In this document: positions 7,686 to 64,000 of the stretch, one piece after another
How positions within the stretch are numbered: position 1 is the stretch's first letter
How the letters are laid out: every line of letters begins with the position of its first letter
Assembly: GCA_035772405.1 (NCBI GenBank)
Contig: JAYKKM010000013.1
Coordinates: 812,239-876,238 of the forward strand
Source: Chrysogorgia sp. JL179-B06
Lineage: Eukaryota > Cnidaria > Anthozoa > Scleralcyonacea > Chrysogorgiidae
Direction: 5' to 3'
DNA length: 64,000 nt
Program-made: the position numbers and the translations under genes
The notes under the pieces: generated by a model
What the model saw: the letters and a program-made list of their open reading frames with translations, nothing else
Databases searched by the model: none
Told to the model about the DNA's origin: nothing

Positions 7686-7756
7686 TACTTCCGGGCCCAA
7701 AGGGTAACGTCACTTCCTTGCGCCAAACGTGCAATGCATTGTGGGGCGCATGCCAG

Positions 7757-7774
7757 ATGGGGGGGGGGGGGGGT
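7757..7774. repeat. Poly(G) run
   Basis: An uninterrupted G tract at the right margin of recognisable Polinton content. Confidence 0.9.
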
Positions 7775-7854
7775 AATCTACTAACATCGCTGAAGTCAAT
7801 TTATTCGAAATCGTAATAATTGTCGTACACGGTTTTATATACAGCAAACGGTAC

Positions 7855-8395
7855 CCGGACATTCTGCCGACAGAACATTTTGCCCACTGGTCAAGGATAT
7901 GTTGCCGACCGACATTTTTCCACAGGAAATTTTGCCGAAATTAAATGAAATGCAATAGCATGGTTCTATCTAGGATTTTTCGTTTGGGGGAGAAACAAGG
8001 ACGTAGCCAGGATTTGGAAAGGAGGGGCTTGAGCATCTAGGGGGTCCGGGGGCATTCTCCCCGTAAAAATTTGGAATCTAGAGTCTCTTAAATGCTATTC
8101 CCTGCATTTTGGGGGAAGATTTTACACAATTCTGAAGGTTTGGAAAAGTCATATAAAACACTAAAAAACAACACTTTCCAGGATTTTAAGTTCATTTTAT
8201 ATTGTTTATAATATATTTCATATTGAATCAGTTAAGTTGAATTAAGTTACATGCACGCGATACACCACCTTACGTCCAATAATAACACTGCAGTTGTGAA
8301 TGATCACAACTTTTTGGGGGGTGAAGCTGGGCTGCTTTTTTTGGGGGGGAAGCTTCCACCCCTCAACCCCCCTAGATAGAACCCCTGGATTGTAA
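7855..8395. repeat. Degenerate MITE-like sequences
   Basis: About 7861-7945 repeats a 'tgccgac/ttttgccg' motif also seen in other phrasing at 25850-26035. About 7990-8390 begins with 'ggacgtagccaggattt' and ends with GC-rich 'cccctcaacccccctag', a common MITE appearance. No coding content. Confidence 0.4.
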
Positions 8396-8404
8396 TTTAG
8401 TAAT

Positions 8405-8560
8405 AATTAAGAAATAAAAAACGTGTCGCGTGTGATTATCGAGTTATAATGGCACGAGAGATGCGTGTAAAACACGAGGCGATAGCCGAGTGTTTTACTA
8501 TAGCTTCTCGAGTGCCATTATAACTCAATAATCACAAGACAAAGTTTTTTATTTCTTTTA
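8405..8560. repeat. Foldback element
   Basis: GAGTTATAATGGCAC near 8443 is answered by GTGCCATTATAACTCA near 8512, with longer imperfect complementarity outwards to 'aaataaaaaac' and 'gttttttattt'. The loop holds 'aaaacacgaggcg'. Confidence 0.7.
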
Positions 8561-9019
8561 TAAAAGAACACCATTAAATTAACAATAAAGCCATGAAAAA
8601 TGTAGATTTACCTGTTATAAGAGACGTTGCTAGCATATACAGTAGCAACGCACGTTGCTAGGAAGCCTTTGATGAAAACACGTTGGCGGTTTTAACGATG
8701 AAAATGCACTCAACGTTGCAGTTAAAACATTCTGTTGTGTTAGTACCTTGATTAGCTTTGTATCCAGGTGTTCTTTGACTTTTTTGGTGATTTTAACTAC
8801 TTAAAATCCATCAAAAACGACAAAATCTACGCGAGGAATCACGTCAGCTTATGCTTTATTGAGTTATAATGCACGGTTTTTTAGCTCAGTAACCAATCAG
8901 ATAGCGTGTACTCGCTCATTTACTTCCGGTTATTTTATAATAATAATTAAAAAAACAAACTTCGAATATAGTAATTCATGTTGACGCATGATTTTCTCAA
9001 TATTTCTGCAAACCGTTTT

Positions 9020-9660
9020 TGCGATAACCCTATTCCCCCGCATATAAGCGCATGCGCCTATAAAAACAATTTGCATATCTTAGAAGAATAAATCCGTACA
9101 AGACAAAATACCTTGGAAGAATAAATCAAAAGCAATAACTATTGAGTATTGGATTTTAGTGCGGTATAGTATAAAATAAAACATATTCTGAAAAATAAAG
9201 ACATCCTGAGAACTCAAGATATATGATATGAGTCAATAACAAGACGAGATTATTGAGAAAGTGATATTTCGATTTTACTACAAAATCATCATCAGACATC
9301 ACTTAGTCTGATGATGATTTTGTAATAAAATCGAAATATCACTTTTTCAATAATCTCATCTTGTTATTGACTCATATATTGAGTTCTCAGAATGTCTTTA
9401 TTTTTCAGAATATGTTTCATTTTATATTATTTGAAATTGTTAGTTAGTTCTGGTTTTTTCGCTTTGACACTACAATTTATAATAGAGAATGCTCGGTAAT
9501 TTAACGTAAAAGGTGTGTGTATTATTAAAAATAATATTCTGTTCATGTCTATCAAACTCGCAGATTTTGATCGTTTAAAGGCGCATGCGCCTATATCCGA
9601 ATATAAGCGCATACTCCTTTATCCGAGGTGCGCTTATATGCGGGCCGGGGATAGGGTATA
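9020..9660. repeat. Nested inverted-repeat element
   Basis: Outer arms at about 9021-9065 and 9578-9658 share 'gcatataagcgcatgcgcctat' in opposite orientation. Inside lies a near-perfect hairpin with arms of about 120 bp (about 9168-9294 and 9303-9428) around a short centre at 9297. This is one foldback inserted in another, without coding capacity. Confidence 0.75.
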
Positions 9661-10094
9661 TAGAGTGTATCATTCCGCTACAGATAGAATTCATTCGAAG
9701 TGAGAGGCTCAACTCTACGTGAAGTGAAAATGCGATGTCTCCCGCGAAAAGAACGTCAGAGACCTTGGGTTAGATTCTCGGTCGGGCAGCCAGATATATC
9801 AATCAAAACTCAAAAGCACTTAATATGAAGATATCTAGATATCTAATAATATACGTGATTGCCTAAGGGCATGGTGCAATTTCAAGGAAACACAATGCAG
9901 AAAAAACGGAAATACAATGCAGAAAAAAGGAAATACAATGCAGAAAAAAGAAAATACTTTGGAAAAGCACTGAAACACTTTTCGAGCCTCGTTTGGTCGT
10001 TGAGTGTATTCTAATTTGTTGATTGGATAAATTACTTTGCCTCCCGAACGTCGCTTCCTGAAAACATTTCATGTATAGTATTAATAAGTCAGTT

Positions 10095-10312
10095 CGTAAT
10101 GTCGACTGCGCATCAAAATAACGCGTTCTGCGTCGGGATAAAACTTATTTCAATTAATAACATCAGGCTGGAGAATTCAGTATAACGAATTTGCAAGTGT
10201 AAATAGAAATGCAAATGTCTATTGTGATTTTAGCCTGATTGTTATGAATTGAAATAAGTTATATCTCGACGCAGAACACGTCATTTTGACGCGCAGTCGA
10301 CATTACGAACAT
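10095..10312. repeat. Inverted-repeat (MITE-like) element
   Basis: Arms at about 10097-10172 and 10236-10308 are complementary ('aatgtcgactgcgcatcaaaa' against 'ttttgacgcgcagtcgacatt'). The spacer is AT-rich. Confidence 0.7.
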
Positions 10313-10560
10313 TATTGCCGTTAATACACACTCGTATGTTTTTCAAAAGAGTATGCATATTAATCCCAAATTGCACTCAAAACCGCGTTATTAGGTAAGG
10401 TTCTTATCTTATCTCCATTATTATGAGCTTATTTGCCCGAATTCACCCGACCGAGTTTGCCAGACTTTATATAAAATTTAAGGTCACTCTGAAGTCGGAA
10501 CAAAGGAACACCGCGGTTTTCGTCATACGGAGGTTTCACTACTTTTATCCTCTATTTCAG

Positions 10561-57683
<47,123 letters not shown>

Positions 57684-57839
57684 CAGGTTTGCACAAAATA
57701 ACGCTATTAAACTAATATTTTGCAGCGTACGTGCGACGTATGATATAAATGAGCTGAAAAAAAATTTCAAATAGAGAGATACATACTAATTTATTCGTAT
57801 TCTCCTAAAGGAACTTTTCGACACTTTCTTCGAGTGTTG

Positions 57840-58445
57840 GTAATATCTCTCACGAGTGAGCAAAGCAACGAGTAAGATATATTATCATCACAGAAGATAA
57901 AATTTATATCTCCAAATGGCCATGCAATTATCTGTTTATTATATTGAAATCAATGAAATAGCCAGATGATACTGTAACGTCACATGTGAAGATAAAAATG
58001 GTCAAACCTGGAAATATTTCCAACCTTTCTTGGATCCTACGCAAAGGACCAAATAATTTATTCGAAAACACGGTGGTCGCACTACTTTACGCAGGACTAA
58101 AAGTCTAAAATAATCGTTATTAGAGCCGTGCCTAGCAATTTGCTAGTAGCACTGTCGGCAGTTGTTTACTTGACACACACTGTCACACTCACAGACTAAC
58201 CTACACGGCTACAGCGGTACTGCGGCAGTGCCCACAGGCCACATGTGTTCTAAGCCTAGGTCTTAAGTAGTTAAGTTGGGAGTGGGAGTTGTGACTTGCG
58301 AGCCCAAAACGTTCTTACAACTAAAATATTTTTTTGGAACGAGGATCCCAGGATCCATCACTTTCCAGGTCTGCAGTGAAGATATCAATTTTATCTTCAC
58401 ATGTGAAGATATCATTTTTTTTTGAAGAGGAGAAAACCAAGTACA
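57840..58445. repeat. Nested repeats: outer repeat split by TIR element copy 2
   Basis: About 57895-58005 resembles 12385-12490 ('gtttattatattgaaatc', 'gaagataaaa'). It is interrupted by the 58006-58370 element and followed by 'gaagatatcaattttatctt'. Confidence 0.65.
58006..58370. mobile_element. Short TIR element, copy 2 (ACCTGGAAAT ends)
   Basis: ACCTGGAAAT start and CTTTCCAGGT end; diverged copy of 32108-32540. Confidence 0.75.
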
Positions 58446-58985
58446 TAAAAAACCCACGTATAAGAACCTGTGAATTAAGAACCTTTAGGCTAAAATTTGC
58501 CTTTTAGACCCCCATTTTATAAGAACCTTTTTAGCCTAAGAATTGTAACATGTTCTTATTTGAAAAAAAGAAATAACTGAAAATAAAAACACATTTCACA
58601 TTTTGTATTTTTGGTAATGACATTATGTTAAATTATTTTAAAAATATTTTCCAGTAACACTGCAGCACAGTTCAAATTTTAGTCCAACACAGTTCAAATT
58701 TTATTTCCCTGCATGCATCACTGCAGTTTAATTGTTACCTAAAGGAACTGGACATAAATCAGAGCAGGGTAAGGTTATTTTTTATTATGTGGTCATATTA
58801 GTCAGAAGCAAGTGCGTACACCCATTTTGAGCTAGTTGTTGGACCAATAGCAAGCACCCTTTCCTCGAAAAAAATAAGAACCTATTTAAGAACCTAAATA
58901 GCCTAAAATCCCAGTAAATACCACTTATATAAAAACCTTTTTAGTCTAACTCGAAAAATGGTGGTTCTTATACGCGGGTTTTTAC
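58446..58985. mobile_element. TIR element with inverted ends of about 21 bp
   Basis: 'aacccacgtataagaacc' at about 58451 and 'ggttcttatacgcgggtt' at about 58963 are inverted with one mismatch. Inner 'aagaacctttttagcctaa' phrases recur on both sides. Non-coding. Confidence 0.75.
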
Positions 58986-60440
58986 TGTATTTCATCGATA
59001 TAGCTATTAAAAGTATATCTATACTACAGTACTCACTCTAAATTTACACTATGAAAGTCGTCTAATAAATGCTTTTAAGAGAACATTTTTAAGATTAGTA
59101 ACAGAAACTGCCTGCTTTAGACCAGTGTTTATATCATTCCATAAGGTGATTGCCATGTATTTGAAGGTTCTCTTGTCCAGATTCAGTTGTATAAAGGGGG
59201 ATTTGCAGATTATCGCAGTTGCGTGAATTGTTATTTTAAATATTTTGTTTAAAATACCAAAATGTTTCTTCGTGCAGGATACTGTGATCTAAACACGCAA
59301 GATGTTGCGAAACTCGAGCAACATCTCAATTACTGTTTGGATTAATTAGGAATACCAAATGGTTTTTCGTGCAAGATACTGTGATCCAAACACGCGGGAT
59401 GTTGTGAGACTTTCGAAAAGCGTAAAAAACACGAACCGATAGGCGCGTGTTTTTTAGCTTTAAGAAAGTCGAAAAGCTAAAAATTCAAAAACTGTCAACT
59501 ACTAATCAGGAGAGGTCTTTCATGTTCATCTATAAGCTAACCGGCCAATCATGGATGGTTTTCTATTATGACACTAACGTCGCAAACAGCCGAAAATAAG
59601 CTTGAAGTGGTAAAAATATAAGGAAAACATGCGTAGGAAGATAAAAAACATTTCCATATGGATTCAATCACGAAAATATACCGTTTAACTTTACGTTGGA
59701 TTGCTGCAGATATAAAGTGATTTTGCCTATCCTTCATATTCCACAACACAGATTTTTTAATGGTTTTTGCTCACTGTCGAAGTGTTGCTCGTTGATTTTT
59801 TGTTGGCTACAAGAACAAAATGAATGGTTTCTTCGGGAATATCCTGCCCGACGAGAGGTAAAATAAACATTTTACACCTTGTTCAAGTATTGTCTTTTTG
59901 GGGGTTTCATTGAAGCTTTTAATAAGGTAAACTTCGCCCTCACAAATTATACAGAAGTTTTCGTTCGCTTCAGCGTTGCTTTGTCCACTTTAAATATTTA
60001 CAATTTCCTACATATTTTCAGCCTATTTTTTCAAAATCTTGTGAAATTTAACAGGGAAGATTGCTATATTTTATTTATTGTTATTGTACAAATGTAGAAT
60101 GTTAATAAATGTTTAAAAAAGATGATGGGCCGGCATGATTTGCTTTTTGTGTGGGCAAGACTTCAAATTCCCGTGTTTGGATACTTGCACGGGTATTGAC
60201 CGATCAGAGCGCTAATTGTTGTGTGCATGTTATTTTATAACATAATATCCAGCACGGAAAAGCATTTGGTATTTGTTTAAAAAAATAAAAAATAGCGACA
60301 GAGAAATAGCAGTAATTATAATTTTACTAAACATTTAAGGCGGGAATATTTCCGTGTTGGATGTTCTGATCCTGCACGGGTGTTGACCAATCAGCGCGCT
60401 TGTTGTGTACATGTTATTTTATAAAGGTTGTTCATACATA
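58986..60440. repeat. Downstream flank with local duplications
   Basis: A tandem duplication of about 95 bp lies at about 59255-59415 ('gatactgtgatctaaacacg' and 'gatactgtgatccaaacacg'). A second repeat pair is at about 60160-60240 and 60350-60425 ('tgcacgggtattgaccgatc' and 'tgcacgggtgttgaccaatc'). No gene seen. Confidence 0.6.
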
Positions 60441-62970
60441 GATTACGTCATTACCGCCTCCCTATAATACAGTTGTTATTTCACGGGTAGCCAATTAAAG
60501 GATGAGTCTCCGAGTGATGCATTGCGCGCTCGCAATCACGCTGGCGGCCATTTTTCGGGCCACGAAATTGTATATCCCTCAATATGCGAACAATGATTAG
60601 TATAAATTACCCCATTTAATATCGCCTCATTTAATATTCATTATGGTATCTGTATTGTTTTTTTCTAAAATGCGGAATAAGTAAACAACGACATAAGCGT
60701 GCAGAGCATTTAAGCTTGTGTAATGCTGAAGTAATATGATCAAATTTTCGTTTAATAGTTATGATCGTGCATCAAGTGATTGCCATGAGCGTTTATTCAA
60801 GGCGAACGAAACGTTTTCGTAAAAGAATCATGGTGTGGATCGTGTATGGTCAGATTATTATCATCAAGTGCGATGAACATGATGACATGTAGTTAAAGGT
60901 AAAACATCTATTAGTGTAGCGTTTTAGTTAAATTTTCTTCAATTTTACTTTATTATTAACTATTTTACTTTATTTATTAACTATTTTATATATTAATATT
61001 TAAACCATTATGTGTATTAATGAACTGTTCATACAATGTTAAACTATTCATTAAATGGCTTAAATTGCCTCCTAATTACTCGGGCAACTGTGGTAGCCGA
61101 GTCTAGGTTTTATGTTATGCATTCCTGTTTTGTTTTTATTTTTCGGGTCGACAAATTGTAATTATTGCATCATCCCGATAGGCTTTGCGAAACCACACGG
61201 TGTACTCATCTTCACGCGCCATCTTTTTGGTCGCTATTGCTCGAGTGTTTGCTCAAACTATCCAAAGAAATATAGTAAATTTGTGATAAGATTCATAAGG
61301 AATGTGGCTGACAAGTATCTTGATCATAAACACGCTCACACTGCTTTCAATCGCACACGCCCGATCGCGGTAGACCTATACTAAAAGATGTCGAGAGATT
61401 TCGGAACGGGTTGGTCCGCAATCTCATTGAGAGCACTATAATAAATGCCAAGTTAGTTATGAATGCCAAAAGTATACGTATGAATGCCAAACGTACAAAA
61501 GTAAACACGGATATCAACATGAATAAACTCTCGTTTAATGTGTTATTGAATTAGCTCAAATCCTATAAATAGAAGCAGAGAATGCTGGTGAAGTCAACTT
61601 GCAAGGGACAGGTAAACATGCTCTGTTGATATTGCCTGAAGGCAGGTATGTTATGACAGTTATGTACTTGGACTCGGTAATTTCAAATCTGTTTTCAGAA
61701 TTGAAATCGGTTAAATATTGACTGAGATAAAAGTTCAAAATATACGACGAAACATACTTTTCCGATTTGTGATCAATAAATACATGGCGTGCGAGATCTG
61801 GGGACCATGGATGGGGGAAATCCCGCAGGAGGTTAAGATGACGAAACCTATAGCCAGATCGATTTGCACTAGGTTCTCATTGATAGCAGTGGATCTTTCC
61901 ACTGAAGCGATTACCCTGGTATTAAATAAAGGACCGTGTCTCGACCGCCGACTAGGCGGCCACCGCCATATAGATGGAGGAGCCCCTGGAACATGCAGAT
62001 TATACAAAACGAAACCGAGGATGAAAGGTGGAAACTAGAAACTGCAATAAAATGAACACAAAAAATCGAAAACTTGAAAACAGGAAGAGAGATGAATACA
62101 GATAGAGATAAACATATTGTAGTACTGCTACTATTGGAGATGGTTGAGGCAGCGACCCCGTGTTTTCCAACGAAAGATCCCGGAGTGAGTTATAGTTAGC
62201 GACAATTGTTTTTTCTGACCGGAGATAGGAGCACGCATTCAATATGTATAATGCCTTTATCGGTTGTACTCATTGACTCGAAACCTTCTATATCATAGAA
62301 TAATTAGCGTTCGTGCAGACTGCACCTTATAGTCTGCGCAACGGAACAAGAAAGCTTGTATGGTCACATGGGTTTCCCAACAAACGTTGCAGAGATGGCT
62401 ACTGATTGGTCATTTGGCCAAATATGCGCGAGATTTAAGTTAATTTTAATATTATCCGCACAAACATATAGCTTTAAATAGTGACATATGTCGATCTTTG
62501 AATTCTTGAAGGACATCATTTTGCCAAGGGAACTATAATAATTGGCATCCTGTTGATCGATGGAAGAAATTCGACGTGATACTGGACATATTATATATAT
62601 ATATATATATATGAGGACATATTATAAGTATGGGAGAAAAGTTATCTTTACTTAAGCTTCAATACACACGCAAATGATAATATTTCAAGCTCGATCTGGC
62701 TGATTCTTCGTGGTATGATGAATTAAAGAGAGCGCTTTACCAAATACTTTGTTTTCACAGCGATACTCTCCTGCGGGTTATATTAACTATGCTGCTACTC
62801 ATACAGCAGTTTTGCGTCCAAGTTATCCAACTTTCTTCTGTGATTTGATCGTTGCGTTATGTTGGAAAATGTGCTTCGAAGTAGGCTCTACGGCAAATTA
62901 CGACTTTCTAGTTCAGCCACTATATTTAGAATGTTCTCTTGCCCGAAACAAGATCGGCTTTCTTTCTAGT
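60441..62970. other. Intergenic sequence, nothing recognised
   Basis: Frames of 60-106 codons overlap on both strands without family signatures. A short (TA)n lies at about 62590-62612. About 33 bp near 61021 ('gaactgttcatacaatgtta') is an inverted copy of sequence near 30645. Confidence 0.45.
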
Positions 62971-62977
62971 TTTACCG

Positions 62978-63020
62978 CGCCCACGGTTAATAGAAGAGAG
63001 ACTTCTATATTAACCGTGGT
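62978..63020. repeat. Hairpin
   Basis: 'cccacggttaata' pairs with 'tattaaccgtgg', with 'gaag' and 'cttc' extending the stem. Confidence 0.75.
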
Positions 63021-63104
63021 TTGAACCGTTTGACAGAACATTCTAGAGACGCCGTTTTAATTATGTCAAAAGTACATATTAGTGCCAGTTTAAATACCAG
63101 ATGT

Positions 63105-63305
63105 GCACATGAAAAACACATTATGCCTGATGAGGAACACATCAGACCTAACGAAGAACACATCGCACCTGATGAAAGTCACATGCACGCCTGCAGATAA
63201 ACGACACATCACACCTGATGAAAGACACATCACACCTTATAAAGAACAAATCAGACCTAATGAAGTACACATCAGACCTGATGAAAAATGCATCAGACAT
63301 GCATG
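63105..63305. repeat. Minisatellite, unit about 20-21 bp
   Basis: Diverged tandem copies of 'gatgaaagacacatcacacc'. The frames it gives are artefacts. Confidence 0.88.
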
Positions 63306-64000
63306 ATGATCGGTGCCAATGCATGCAGGATAGAACAAAACATGACAGGCAATCAAACGCCATTATGGTAATACCTTGTGTTAATCATATAGCACTTTGT
63401 GAGTATCAGCTGCATTCGTGTTTTTTTTTACCGAATCGTTACTTATCGCTTCTTTTCTCATTTGTTTCTTATCGCTTCAAATAAAGAGAAAAGATAACAA
63501 AACACTTCTGTTAGAAATGCAACATTACAAGTGCGTGCTGCTTTTCCCGTATAATCAATAAAACGCAATAGCAGCGTTTTTGTTCAGTCGATGAACACAC
63601 GCTATGGATACTAGTGACATGAGAAAAGGTTGCGCTTTTAAACCAATTATACTAAGTCATTTCAATTGCGTTGCCTCATGCTATTATAATGGTATTTGCA
63701 CGAGGGACTGCTAAAACGAAAATGTAGAAGTTCAAATGTAATCTGAATTTGCTATACTTGAGGACCAAGAGGTTTTCAGGCGTTTCTTGCGAATGACTCC
63801 AGCAACTTAATTTTTTTGCTCTTCTAGTTCATTCGTTCGTTTAATTATGGCAAGTCTGTCATTGGTTATTTCAATTATCGCGTTGCACTAGAGTACTCCA
63901 AAAAGTAGAGTTAAAATAACTCCTGTAAAATAACTCACCCGCATGGAGTTAACTTTGATCCTCTTAAAAGAGTTAAAACTACTCGTTGAAAATAACAGTG
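63306..64000. other. Window end, nothing recognised
   Basis: AT-rich. The last 100 bases repeat 'gagttaa' and 'ataactc' phrases in both orientations. Confidence 0.4.

Larger units (their letters stand above)
1..7740. mobile_element. Decayed Polinton/Maverick (adintovirus-like) element
   Basis: The block combines an rve-type integrase with a chromodomain, an adenain-like cysteine protease remnant, a minor-capsid-like N-terminus and an FtsK/HerA-type packaging ATPase, which is the diagnostic Polinton set. Genes on the left run on + (integrase, capsid/protease) and converge with a minus-strand block (2742-5811). A bZIP-like frame (+) and an exonuclease-like gene (-) follow. At least four genes carry frameshifts or deletions. 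DNA polymerase B, a full major capsid gene and terminal inverted repeats are not visible, so the ends at 1 and about 7740 are only where recognisable content stops. The copy is probably a rearranged fossil inserted in host DNA. Confidence 0.85.

Noticed and set aside
7513..7734. Minus-strand frame of 73 codons
   Set aside because: It translates the palindrome array (repeated VTLP units) and has no family signature.
1..7740. Polinton terminal inverted repeats
   Set aside because: I compared the first 700 and last 400 bases by eye and found no inverted match; the ends may be lost or outside the window.
61112..62242. Several frames of 60-106 codons as genes
   Set aside because: They overlap on opposite strands and have no motifs, signal peptides of note or splice support.
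63105..63305. Regular spaced repeats as a CRISPR array
   Set aside because: Units of about 20 bp are contiguous and diverged without unique spacers, in a eukaryotic context; a minisatellite.

Overview
The window looks like a metazoan, probably cnidarian, nuclear genome segment. It is AT-rich, one spliced gene spreads over tens of kilobases, and the introns are full of non-LTR retrotransposon pieces, Penelope-like pieces, tRNA-derived sequences and foldback elements. The cnidarian call is an inference from this repeat style and from the Polinton type; the species cannot be named from what I see.

Region 1 (about 1-7740) is a decayed Polinton/Maverick (adintovirus-like) element. Legible pieces are a chromodomain integrase with one frameshift, a minor-capsid-like N-terminus fused by deletion to the C-terminal part of an adenain-like protease, a conserved structural-type protein with one frameshift, a small basic core-like protein, an intact packaging ATPase, a short protein with a Bcl-2 BH1-like motif, a type I membrane protein with a leucine-rich-repeat-like ectodomain, a bZIP-like gene with an acidic tail, and a frameshifted exonuclease-like protein. 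No DNA polymerase B gene, full major capsid gene or terminal inverted repeats are visible, so the copy is rearranged and probably dead. Its most unusual part is a possible regulatory module. The bZIP-like frame is followed 23 bases after its stop by a sequence matching a metazoan histone mRNA 3' stem-loop and preceded by an E2F-like site. Four perfect CRE palindromes (TGACGTCA) and at least five copies of AGGTAACGTTACCT lie upstream of the exonuclease-like gene.

Region 2 (about 10561-57683) holds the only host gene I can support: the 3' part of a CEP70 (centrosomal protein 70) orthologue on the + strand. Twelve exons join with matching phases into 467 codons plus a stop. Roughly the first quarter or more of a vertebrate-sized CEP70 is missing, so its exons should lie upstream of the window, which would place the Polinton inside or just beside a CEP70 intron.

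The CEP70 introns hold a minus-strand CR1/L2-like LINE (16.0-17.9 kb), two more LINEs of that kind (19.7-21.2 and 21.9-23.8 kb), a LINE 3' end (55.1-55.8 kb), an R2-like LINE (48.6-51.1 kb), three Penelope-like fragments, a broken 2A-plus-peptidase element (53.55-54.4 kb), a 5S rRNA-like fragment, tRNA-like sequences often in head-to-head pairs, many foldback/MITE elements, minisatellites and a TA tract of about 255 bp. Downstream of CEP70 (57.7-64 kb) I see only repeats and unassigned sequence.
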